A DNA stretch of 64,000 nt from Lumbricus rubellus (lineage: Eukaryota; Annelida; Clitellata; Crassiclitellata; Lumbricidae), in the NCBI GenBank assembly GCA_945859605.1, contig OX243819.1, positions 1-64,000 of the forward strand, written 5' to 3'. The notes beneath the pieces were generated by a model that was not told the DNA's origin, searched no databases, and was given only the letters and a program-made list of their open reading frames with translations. Of the stretch, positions 1 to 8,870 are shown piece by piece. Within the stretch, counting starts at the first letter, position 1; the number at the start of each line of letters is the position of its first letter. A program made the position numbers and the translations under genes.

Positions 1-28
1 CCATAGCCACACATCATCTAATTATACA

Positions 29-2297
29 ATGAACTTATCAACACATACACTCACAACGGATGAAACAAACCTATTGGATCTAGGTCTGTCTTTTGTACCT
101 ACAATAAATAAGGTTAATTACTCTTGCATTCAGAAATCTTTGCATAAAATGATCAGATCCGTAAAACTTAGGGATTATTTTGACGACGACGACGAAGACC
201 AGGCTCCCAGACCGTATGTTAGTAACACCAAAACATTTATTGCACCCCAGCAACTGGGAGCCAAGGGACAAGGATTTAGCACCTGACACTAAAAAACTTT
301 ATATCCAAATTGCAAGAAACCACTGAAACCATTTTGAATAAATACTCTATAAAAGATAATAACTATCTAATTAAAGATATTAAGCACAATTTAACGGCAG
401 AACAAAGGGCGAGCAATAGGCAAATTGCGCTCTAATGAAAACATTCTGATAAAACCAGCAGATAAAGGCGGCATGGTATGCGTATTGAATAAAGCATCGT
501 ATATGACAGAGGCAGATAGACAACTAAATAACATTAAGTATTATAAAGCCATAGAGAAACCGTTGCAGGAACATAATATACCAATAATTAATAATGTTTT
601 GCAAGACCTGTGCGATAATGACTACATAACTAACAAGCAGTTTTATTATCTTAAGGCCGAGTGAGAAAGATAAACCAAGACATTTCTACCTACTCCCCAA
701 AATACATAAACCAGCTAATAAATGGACACTACCAGATATGCCAGAGGACGCCCAATTGTAGGTGATTGTGCCACAGAGTCCCGCAGAATAAGTGAATATA
801 TAGATAGCTTTTTAAAACCCTTAGGCCAATAAGCACCCTTCATATATTAAAGACACGTATGATTTCGTTAATAAAATAAGAAATAAAGTAGTAAATAAAA
901 AGTACCTATTGGTAAACGGGGGACGTAACTTCACTATATACCAACATGGATATTGACCGTACAATTGCCGTAGTTAAAAGCATCTTTGAACAGAACCCTA
1001 ACCCAAAAAGCCTGATAAGGAACTACTGGAACTGTTGGAAATAGCTATGAAAAATAACGATTTCTCATTCCTGTAATAAATTCTTTCTCCAAATATTCGG
1101 GACAGCCATGGGTAAAACGTTTGCTCCTAACTGCGCTAACATATATTTAATTGAATTTGATCATAAGGCGTGCAATGGCTTCCGCATAACCCTGAAGATT
1201 TTTTTAGATTTCTTGATGACGTGTTTTTTCTTTGGCCTGGAACTATAGATGAATTAAAACAATATGAAACTTTTCTAAATTCTTTAATACCCGATATAAA
1301 AATCACACTCACTTATAGCGATACGGAAGTGAATTTTCTAGACACTACGATATTCAAACATACTCTAAACAACACTACGACACTTCAGACAAAGGTATAT
1401 TTTAAGGGAAACAGACACACATCAACTATTGCATCACTCATCGTTCCATCCAAACCACACATTTCAAGGCATATTAAAATCGCAGGTACTTAGATTTAAG
1501 AGGCTATCCTCATTCAAAAGCGACTATGACCAGGCTTGCCATAATTTATTCAACAGTCTTAGAAATCGGGGTTATAAATAGGAGAAAGTTAAGAAAAACC
1601 AAACTGGATATCTGGACGAATTACAGGCCTAGATCCAATACAATTACTACTAATAAATCAATGCTGCCCATCGTCATCCCTTATAGTCCTTTGGCTACTA
1701 AGCTGGTATACGAATGGAAAAAACTGCTTCTGAACTCACCCTCTCTTTAAAGATTACAGGATAATAGCTGCCTTCTCTAGAAATAAAAACTTGGGAGAAC
1801 TATTGGCACCACGTAAGAATAATACACCAAAACACACACAGGGAGGGTCTTCCAAATGTATGGCTACACGTTGTAAAACTTGTGAACATGTTACTGTTAC
1901 TAATACCTTTCAAAGTACTTACACACGCAGACAATATAACATAACACAGCCATTTAACTGTAAAAGCACAAACGTAATCTACTTAATAACATGTAACTTA
2001 TGTAATAAACAATACGTAGGGGAAACACAAAGACAACTCGCTGAAAGATTATGCAACCATAGATCCAATATTCTAACACATAAAAACACTCCAATAGCCA
2101 ACCATTTTAACCTGCCTGACCATTCCATTGCAAATTTACAAATAACTCCCATAGACACCATTTCTGCTGTTGAGCTTTCTAATTTTAGATCGGATTGGTG
2201 GAAGATGAGAAGCTGCCTGCTGCGAAAAGAATCCCACTGGCAACAACAACTATGGACCCTCGAACCGCACGGCATCAACCTTCACAACCGGAAGTAG
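29..2297 (+). pseudogene. A1 ORF2: RT/GIY-YIG ORF broken by single-base indels
   Basis: This copy aligns end to end with the intact ORF2 at 5656-7917 but is 7 bases longer. I count ten 1-base insertions (near 240, 299, 409, 658, 823, 913, 1071, 1408, 1577, 1740) and three 1-base deletions (near 746, 1012, 1190), mostly in homopolymers, with perhaps one substitution near 1546. From about 1745 onward it matches A2. The reading frame is therefore shattered into pieces at 29-286, 425-664, 1170-1493, 1526-1750 and 1791-2297. The last piece keeps the whole zinc-finger and GIY-YIG part. Genuine decay should bring substitutions as well, so I suspect poor consensus quality near a contig edge and that the real copy may be intact. 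Confidence 0.8.
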
Positions 2298-2321
2298 AGG
2301 GATGGAGACGGAATGCGGATT

Positions 2322-2355
2322 GAGCCAGTGCTTTTGTATATTTGTTACCCTAACC
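2322..2355 (+). other. A 3' terminus (shared GAGCC-GTGC...CCCTAACC tail)
   Basis: The motif GAGCCAGTGCTTT, a short spacer and CCCTAACC form the 3' end of the unit. It recurs at 7942-7975 and at 13562-13595, where it abuts telomeric block 1. Equivalent tails end families B-F. By analogy with telomere-attached Penelope-like elements, the terminal CCCUAACC of the RNA could anneal to a TTAGGG overhang. That role is inferred. Confidence 0.6.
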
Positions 2356-2395
2356 TATCCTGCCCGCGCCTCTTCGTTGTCCCGTCAAGATCCTT

Positions 2396-2498
2396 CTGCT
2401 TCCTGCTCCTCCACCTCCTGCTCCTCCTCCTGCTCCTCCTCCTGCTCCTCTTCCTCCACCTCCTCCTCCTCCTCCTCCTCCTCATCATCATCATCAAC
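2396..2498 (+). repeat. CTC-rich microsatellite in the A 5' region
   Basis: An imperfect run of CTC/CCT/CTG triplets ends in four CAT triplets. An identical run lies at about 8016-8118. Small ORFs through it are low-complexity artefacts. Confidence 0.85.
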
Positions 2499-3128
2499 AT
2501 CTTCAATATCAACACCAACGTCGCATAACTTACAGAATAGTCGGTCGCCTCTTCGTCTGAAAACAAACACAACACACCAGCACACATCAAAGCTTGGAAT
2601 GTAAATACATCGGCAACGAAGAAAGAAGATTGTACAGAATACCGTTTCGTTGTAGTATAATTATGGGGCCTGGTGTATGATATTATTGAGGCTTTGTGTT
2701 TTGTTAATTGTTGTTCACAACATTGTAATTCAGCTCGACTCTCACTATTTGCCAAATTTGTAACATCGTATTATATTATTGTACTAGGGATTTCGCTTTA
2801 GGTTTAAATTCTTTTGATGTCTACTGCAGAATAATAATTACTATTCGCTCCGACCCTCACTGTTACCAACCTTGCACGCCTTGACGTACATAGCATAAAA
2901 TTGGATTGCCGCTATAACGCTTTGATGTACTGGGACGTCGCTTTAGTTGGTCGCTGTAGGGCAATATTTACCAATTAGTTGTTAATTACCGTTCGTCTAA
3001 CTTTAATGTGCCGCTTTGTTATTTCTGCCTATATTGACGGACCGCTGGTTTCTTGTGATAGGCCTTAGAACATAATAATTTTAAAACATCAAAAACAAGT
3101 TAAATAAACATAAGGGCTGTAAAACGAA

Positions 3129-3136
3129 TATATAAG
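3129..3136 (+). promoter_or_regulatory. TATA-like box upstream of the A hammerhead
   Basis: TATATAAG matches the TATA-box consensus and lies about 30 nt upstream of the hammerhead-like motif, so a start site near 3160 would place the motif at the very 5' end of the RNA. The same site is at 8749-8756. Promoter function is inferred from sequence only. Confidence 0.35.
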
Positions 3137-3159
3137 ACCCTCCATAAGAGGGCAATTTT

Positions 3160-3195
3160 ATTCCTGACGAAGTCGAAGTAGACGAAACGTCGAAT
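3160..3195 (+). ncRNA. Hammerhead ribozyme-like motif, copy A2
   Basis: The layout fits a type I hammerhead: stem I ATTC (3160-3163) with GAAT (3192-3195), core CTGACGA (3164-3170), stem II GTC/GAC around a 6-nt loop, core GAAA (3184-3187), and GTC before the expected cut after 3191. Stem III would be only AC/GT with no loop, and one extra A sits between the CTGACGA box and stem II, so activity as a monomer is doubtful. The palindromic ACGT could pair between two RNAs. Hammerheads are documented in Penelope-like elements. The B-family version has different but still paired stem sequences. Confidence 0.6.
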
Positions 3196-3250
3196 GTTTT
3201 AGTTGTTCAGTAAAATCTTTTGAAAATCGTCGTCGTTTTACTTGAGTACA

Positions 3251-5233
3251 ATGAGTTTCGGGAATAACAGACATCAACCGTTCAGAGATCAACGATACCA
3301 GCACTTCGACAATACACTGCGAAAACCGAACGTGCCGGGTAAGACAAATGTCACCAATAGTTCTGACCTGAAGCGCCTGGAGTCCCTCATGGAGGGTATG
3401 GCAAAGTCCGTCCACTCACTGGTGGACCGGGTGGGCATGCTCGAGAAGGGTCTACCTTCTCAGACCCCAAAGGTAATGGAAAGGCAGCCCATCCAGCCAA
3501 AACCAAACCCGTGGCTTCTTCCTCCTCCCGCTCGTGCCGGGCCTATTGCACGCCCTGGACCACCGACTAAACCTCCGATGCCAGCTCAACCTCCTCTTGT
3601 CTTTCCTTCAGCTTCTAAACCTGGACCTTCGTCATCTTCTGAACGCCAGCGTACTGCTACTGTACACTCTGCGCCTGCTGCTGCTACTTCTACTGCTGCT
3701 ACTGCTGCTGCTGCTACTGCTGCTACTGATACTGCTACTGCTGCCAATTCTCTCTTTGCTTTTTCTCTGAATCCCGATTTTGCCAGACTCTGCAAATCAC
3801 TCTATTACGTCTGCCAACTGCGTCGTCACATGCTTAATTGGCAGACTCTACCTGCCTCCATCAGCCGCAACCTACAGCACATGGCCAGCAACATCAAACC
3901 TGTCCATCCTTCGGAAGAGCTGGCAAAGGATATCTCCTCTCTCTTCACTCGCACTGGGGATGGGGTCAGGGATAGGGTGACTCATCACTTCCATGAGCGC
4001 CTGGACCAAAATCTATCCACCCTGAGGTCATGCAACCCATTGGACAATGAACACGCTGTGGAGATTGTCATAAAACAGCTAACACACAGACTTGGAGGTA
4101 AGGGCAAGGCAATTGACATTAGGGCAATGGTGGAAGGTGAGGCGAAGGTGATTTGGGGTCCGAAGGGTGAGGTCAAGGTCGGTGGAGGTAAGGACAAGGT
4201 GATGGACGATGCTGGCTTCCGGAAACCCACCAACCCGGCCAAGAAGCCATGCATCATGACCACTCCACCAGCCACTGTATCTAACTCTTTCTCTGCTCTT
4301 TCTAACATGGACGAGGACGACACGACTGTTGAACCGGACTTTCCTCCTCTTTCTTCTTCTTCTTCTTCTTCTCCATCTAAAACCTTGACTCGCACGACTA
4401 CCAACCCATCTGCATCGCGATCTAAACCTTCTGCATCCTTTCAATCACCCATCACTTACGACTCCTCTAACTCACCATCTCCGACTAGGAAACCTGCTCG
4501 CTGCCTTCCTGACCGTCCTATCTCCTCACCTAAGACTCCGATCTCCTTCCTACCACCGGCTTACACTCCCTCTGTGTCCAGGGCTTCGGACACTCCTAAA
4601 CCTTCAATCTTGAGCACTCCGGTGGTAACCCCGGCGTCGACCCCCACAAGATCTCCTCGCCATCTTTCTGAACCTTCTACCTCTGCTACACGATACACAC
4701 TTCATTCTTCAACGACCAAGATGTTCTGGAAGGTCAACCTAAGACCTGACACTCGCTCTCTGATCATCTCTGACTCTAACTTCAAATACATGACTGAATC
4801 TGACATCCCTGCTCACTTCCAACTGGATTCTTTCTCGGGTGCAACCTTCAAAAACGCCTTGACTCTTGTTAAGCAACTGCCTAATTGTCACCTTGACCAA
4901 CTCATAATTTCTATTGGGATTAATCACAAGGATGATGACTTTGGCTCCTACACAGCAGCTGCTCTTGGCTCATTTCTCAAATCTTGTGGGGAGAAGGCAA
5001 AGGAGGTCATCACTGTTGGCGTCTCTATTAACTCTGAACTGTCTGACCCTCGTAAGGACAACCTCGCTGAAATCAACAACAGACTACAACAAATCACACA
5101 CAACAAATATGTCAAACCTCTATCTTCTCATCAAATACACACACAACCAGACACCATACATTACACACGTGAGACACAGCTGGAAATATTAAACAGGATT
5201 GTACAATACGCCAACACATCATCAAAAAACTAA
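3251..5233 (+). CDS. A2 ORF1: Gag-like protein with SGNH/GDSL-like C-terminal domain
   Basis: A 660-residue protein if the first ATG (3251) is used; the frame is open three codons further up, but only from a TTG at 3242. Residues quoted below count from that TTG codon. A short heptad-like stretch (about 42-69) precedes a Pro-rich part (71-130) and an Ala/Thr tract encoded by GCT/ACT triplets (144-168). Next comes a conserved region (178-303) that aligns with the family B protein, then a Ser/Pro-rich spacer with eight serines (350-490). The C-terminal domain (500-655) has the pattern of a weak SGNH hydrolase: ISDSN (D511, S512), G533, IGIN (N561) and DTIH (D637, H640). GDSL-type ORFs are known from CR1-like LINEs and from rotifer telomeric Penelope-like elements. 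The likely role is RNA binding or particle formation; esterase activity is unproven. The stop follows a -1 slippery site. Confidence 0.85.
   Translation: MSFGNNRHQPFRDQRYQHFDNTLRKPNVPGKTNVTNSSDLKRLESLMEGMAKSVHSLVDRVGMLEKGLPSQTPKVMERQPIQPKPNPWLLPPPARAGPIARPGPPTKPPMPAQPPLVFPSASKPGPSSSSERQRTATVHSAPAAATSTAATAAAATAATDTATAANSLFAFSLNPDFARLCKSLYYVCQLRRHMLNWQTLPASISRNLQHMASNIKPVHPSEELAKDISSLFTRTGDGVRDRVTHHFHERLDQNLSTLRSCNPLDNEHAVEIVIKQLTHRLGGKGKAIDIRAMVEGEAKVIWGPKGEVKVGGGKDKVMDDAGFRKPTNPAKKPCIMTTPPATVSNSFSALSNMDEDDTTVEPDFPPLSSSSSSSPSKTLTRTTTNPSASRSKPSASFQSPITYDSSNSPSPTRKPARCLPDRPISSPKTPISFLPPAYTPSVSRASDTPKPSILSTPVVTPASTPTRSPRHLSEPSTSATRYTLHSSTTKMFWKVNLRPDTRSLIISDSNFKYMTESDIPAHFQLDSFSGATFKNALTLVKQLPNCHLDQLIISIGINHKDDDFGSYTAAALGSFLKSCGEKAKEVITVGVSINSELSDPRKDNLAEINNRLQQITHNKYVKPLSSHQIHTQPDTIHYTRETQLEILNRIVQYANTSSKN
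5224..5233 (+). promoter_or_regulatory. -1 ribosomal frameshift site A_AAA_AAC plus TAA, copy A2
   Basis: ORF1 ends TCA AAA AAC TAA. The heptamer A_AAA_AAC (5224-5230) is in the correct X_XXY_YYZ register and is followed at once by the ORF1 stop. After a -1 slip, reading resumes at CTA (5230) and stays open for 895 codons through the linker and ORF2 to 7917, giving a fusion of about 1555 residues. I see no strong stem or pseudoknot in the AT-rich sequence just downstream, so efficiency is uncertain. Confidence 0.7.
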
Positions 5234-5655
5234 ATCACCACACTCAACATCAAGATATAAGTAAAATTCCTGCTAACTCTACTGTTAACACTAACAATAA
5301 CAATACTGCCAACACGACAACTGACCCTAACCTTAACACTAACCCTAACCTTAACAATGCTGCTGACACTACAACTGACCTTAACCTGAACACTAACCCT
5401 AACCTTAACACTAACCCTAACCTTAACAATGCTGCTGACACTACAACTGACCTTAACCTGAACACTAACCCTAACCTTAACACTAACCCTAACCTTAACA
5501 ATGCTGCTATCACTACAACTGACCATAACCTTAACACTAACCCTAACCTTAACATTGCTGCTAATACTACAACTGACCCTAACCTTAACATTAACAATAA
5601 CAACCAATTTTCTAACAGTGCAACCAACCATAGCCACACATCATCTAATTATACA
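5230..5655 (+). repeat. Telomere-like 72-bp repeats forming an open linker between ORF1 and ORF2
   Basis: Three copies of a 72-bp unit (starting near 5351, 5423, 5495), plus diverged flanking copies, are built of AACCCT/AACCTT/AACACT hexamers. In the ORF2 frame there is no stop from 5230 to the ORF2 ATG, and the translation is an Asn/Thr/Leu/Pro-rich linker of 142 codons (for example NLNTNPNL). The period is a multiple of both 6 and 3, so the frame survives expansion. It could be a captured telomeric tract that became coding sequence. The same linker is at 10850-11275. Confidence 0.75.
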
Positions 5656-7917
5656 ATGAACTTATCAACACATACACTCACAACGGATGAAACAAACCTA
5701 TTGGATCTAGGTCTGTCTTTTGTACCTACAATAAATAAGGTTAATTACTCTTGCATTCAGAAATCTTTGCATAAAATGATCAGATCCGTAAAACTTAGGG
5801 ATTATTTTGACGACGACGACGAAGACCAGGCTCCCAGACCGTATGTTAGTAACACCAAAACATTTATGCACCCCAGCAACTGGGAGCCAAGGGACAAGGA
5901 TTTAGCACCTGACACTAAAAAACTTATATCCAAATTGCAAGAAACCACTGAAACCATTTTGAATAAATACTCTATAAAAGATAATAACTATCTAATTAAA
6001 GATATTAAGCACAATTTAACGGCAGAACAAAGGCGAGCAATAGGCAAATTGCGCTCTAATGAAAACATTCTGATAAAACCAGCAGATAAAGGCGGCATGG
6101 TATGCGTATTGAATAAAGCATCGTATATGACAGAGGCAGATAGACAACTAAATAACATTAAGTATTATAAAGCCATAGAGAAACCGTTGCAGGAACATAA
6201 TATACCAATAATTAATAATGTTTTGCAAGACCTGTGCGATAATGACTACATAACTAACAAGCAGTTTTATTATCTTAAGGCCAGTGAGAAAGATAAACCA
6301 AGACATTTCTACCTACTCCCCAAAATACATAAACCAGCTAATAAATGGACACTACCAGATATGCCAGAGGGACGCCCAATTGTAGGTGATTGTGCCACAG
6401 AGTCCCGCAGAATAAGTGAATATATAGATAGCTTTTTAAAACCCTTAGCCAATAAGCACCCTTCATATATTAAAGACACGTATGATTTCGTTAATAAAAT
6501 AAGAAATAAAGTAGTAAATAAAAAGTACCTATTGGTAACGGGGGACGTAACTTCACTATATACCAACATGGATATTGACCGTACAATTGCCGTAGTTAAA
6601 AGCATCTTTGAACAGAACCCTAACCCAAAAAGGCCTGATAAGGAACTACTGGAACTGTTGGAAATAGCTATGAAAAATAACGATTTCTCATTCTGTAATA
6701 AATTCTTTCTCCAAATATTCGGGACAGCCATGGGTAAAACGTTTGCTCCTAACTGCGCTAACATATATTTAATTGAATTTGATCATAAGGCGTGCAATGG
6801 CTTCCGCATAACCCCTGAAGATTTTTTTAGATTTCTTGATGACGTGTTTTTTCTTTGGCCTGGAACTATAGATGAATTAAAACAATATGAAACTTTTCTA
6901 AATTCTTTAATACCCGATATAAAAATCACACTCACTTATAGCGATACGGAAGTGAATTTTCTAGACACTACGATATTCAAACATACTCTAAACAACACTA
7001 CGACACTTCAGACAAAGGTATATTTTAAGGAAACAGACACACATCAACTATTGCATCACTCATCGTTCCATCCAAACCACACATTTCAAGGCATATTAAA
7101 ATCGCAGGTACTTAGATTTAAGAGGCTATCCTCATTCAAAAGCGACTATGACCAGGCTTGCCATATTTTATTCAACAGTCTTAGAAATCGGGGTTATAAT
7201 AGGAGAAAGTTAAGAAAAACCAAACTGGATATCTGGACGAATTACAGGCCTAGATCCAATACAATTACTACTAATAAATCAATGCTGCCCATCGTCATCC
7301 CTTATAGTCCTTTGGCTACTAAGCTGGTATACGAATGGAAAAAACTGCTTCTGAACTCACCTCTCTTTAAAGATTACAGGATAATAGCTGCCTTCTCTAG
7401 AAATAAAAACTTGGGAGAACTATTGGCACCACGTAAGAATAATACACCAAAACACACACAGGGAGGGTCTTCCAAATGTATGGCTACACGTTGTAAAACT
7501 TGTGAACATGTTACTGTTACTAATACCTTTCAAAGTACTTACACACGCAGACAATATAACATAACACAGCCATTTAACTGTAAAAGCACAAACGTAATCT
7601 ACTTAATAACATGTAACTTATGTAATAAACAATACGTAGGGGAAACACAAAGACAACTCGCTGAAAGATTATGCAACCATAGATCCAATATTCTAACACA
7701 TAAAAACACTCCAATAGCCAACCATTTTAACCTGCCTGACCATTCCATTGCAAATTTACAAATAACTCCCATAGACACCATTTCTGCTGTTGAGCTTTCT
7801 AATTTTAGATCGGATTGGTGGAAGATGAGAAGCTGCCTGCTGCGAAAAGAATCCCACTGGCAACAACAACTATGGACCCTCGAACCGCACGGCATCAACC
7901 TTCACAACCGGAAGTAG
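5656..7917 (+). CDS. A2 ORF2: Penelope-like reverse transcriptase with GIY-YIG endonuclease
   Basis: 753 residues from the ATG at 5656; as a frameshift product it would extend back to 5230. The N-terminal conserved block of the family is ADKGGMVCVLNKASY (143-157). RT motifs follow: FYLLPKIHKP (218-227), GRPIVGDC (239-246), motif A VTGDVTSLYTN with D297, motif B FGTAMGKTFAPN (355-366) and motif C FLDD with D395/D396. A zinc-finger-like cluster C608, C613, C616 precedes the endonuclease: VIYLI (647-651), QYVGET (659-664), R671, H675, and the terminal E732 with W735 and PHGIN. This order, RT then Cys cluster then GIY-YIG, is diagnostic of endonuclease-bearing Penelope-like elements. All expected catalytic residues are present, so the copy may be active. 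The ATG itself may be used only if re-initiation occurs. Confidence 0.95.
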   Translation: MNLSTHTLTTDETNLLDLGLSFVPTINKVNYSCIQKSLHKMIRSVKLRDYFDDDDEDQAPRPYVSNTKTFMHPSNWEPRDKDLAPDTKKLISKLQETTETILNKYSIKDNNYLIKDIKHNLTAEQRRAIGKLRSNENILIKPADKGGMVCVLNKASYMTEADRQLNNIKYYKAIEKPLQEHNIPIINNVLQDLCDNDYITNKQFYYLKASEKDKPRHFYLLPKIHKPANKWTLPDMPEGRPIVGDCATESRRISEYIDSFLKPLANKHPSYIKDTYDFVNKIRNKVVNKKYLLVTGDVTSLYTNMDIDRTIAVVKSIFEQNPNPKRPDKELLELLEIAMKNNDFSFCNKFFLQIFGTAMGKTFAPNCANIYLIEFDHKACNGFRITPEDFFRFLDDVFFLWPGTIDELKQYETFLNSLIPDIKITLTYSDTEVNFLDTTIFKHTLNNTTTLQTKVYFKETDTHQLLHHSSFHPNHTFQGILKSQVLRFKRLSSFKSDYDQACHILFNSLRNRGYNRRKLRKTKLDIWTNYRPRSNTITTNKSMLPIVIPYSPLATKLVYEWKKLLLNSPLFKDYRIIAAFSRNKNLGELLAPRKNNTPKHTQGGSSKCMATRCKTCEHVTVTNTFQSTYTRRQYNITQPFNCKSTNVIYLITCNLCNKQYVGETQRQLAERLCNHRSNILTHKNTPIANHFNLPDHSIANLQITPIDTISAVELSNFRSDWWKMRSCLLRKESHWQQQLWTLEPHGINLHNRK

Positions 7918-8779
7918 AGGGATGGAGACGGAATGCGGATTGAGCCAGTGCTTTTGTATATTTGTTACCCTAACCTATCCTGCCCGCGCCTCTTCGTTGT
8001 CCCGTCAAGATCCTTCTGCTTCCTGCTCCTCCACCTCCTGCTCCTCCTCCTGCTCCTCCTCCTGCTCCTCTTCCTCCACCTCCTCCTCCTCCTCCTCCTC
8101 CTCATCATCATCATCAACATCTTCAATATCAACACCAACGTCGCATAACTTACAGAATAGTCGGTCGCCTCTTCGTCTGAAAACAAACACAACACACCAG
8201 CACACATCAAAGCTTGGAATGTAAATACATCGGCAACGAAGAAAGAAGATTGTACAGAATACCGTTTCGTTGTAGTATAATTATGGGGCCTGGTGTATGA
8301 TATTATTGAGGCTTTGTGTTTTGTTAATTGTTGTTCACAACATTGTAATTCAGCTCGACTCTCACTATTTGCCAAATTTGTAACATCGTATTATATTATT
8401 GTACTAGGGATTTCGCTTTAGGTTTAAATTCTTTTGATGTCTACTGCAGAATAATAATTACTATTCGCTCCGACCCTCACTGTTACCAACCTTGCACGCC
8501 TTGACGTACATAGCATAAAATTGGATTGCCGCTATAACGCTTTGATGTACTGGGACGTCGCTTTAGTTGGTCGCTGTAGGGCAATATTTACCAATTAGTT
8601 GTTAATTACCGTTCGTCTAACTTTAATGTGCCGCTTTGTTATTTCTGCCTATATTGACGGACCGCTGGTTTCTTGTGATAGGCCTTAGAACATAATAATT
8701 TTAAAACATCAAAAACAAGTTAAATAAACATAAGGGCTGTAAAACGAATATATAAGACCCTCCATAAGAGGGCAATTTT

Positions 8780-8815
8780 ATTCCTGACGAAGTCGAAGTA
8801 GACGAAACGTCGAAT
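8780..8815 (+). ncRNA. Hammerhead ribozyme-like motif, copy A3
   Basis: Same sequence and pairing as the motif at 3160-3195, exactly one 5620-bp unit downstream. A transcript spanning A2 and A3 would carry two cut sites and could in principle be trimmed to a unit-length, circularly permuted RNA. That is inference. Confidence 0.6.
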
Positions 8816-8870
8816 GTTTTAGTTGTTCAGTAAAATCTTTTGAAAATCGTCGTCGTTTTACTTGAGTACA

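Larger units (their letters stand above)
2356..3250 (+). other. A2 5' region (non-coding)
   Basis: This 895-bp stretch precedes ORF1 and repeats at 7976-8870. It starts with TATCC and TGCCCGCGCCTC, almost the same 5' end as the 365-bp family D. A CTC/CCT-rich microsatellite follows at roughly 2396-2498, ending in CAT triplets. The middle is AT-rich with no ORF I trust. Just before the hammerhead-like motif there is a TATA-like box (3129-3136) and a 5-bp hairpin (CCCTC 3138-3142, GAGGG 3148-3152). Confidence 0.7.

Noticed and set aside
425..1750. Separate small genes at 425-664, 1170-1493 and 1526-1750
   Set aside because: They are fragments of one ORF2 broken by indels; the intact copies at 5656 and 11276 show the true frame.
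5230..5639. Minus-strand ORFs of 129-135 codons across the ORF1-ORF2 linker
   Set aside because: VKVRVS-like repeats are the antisense of the telomere-like linker.
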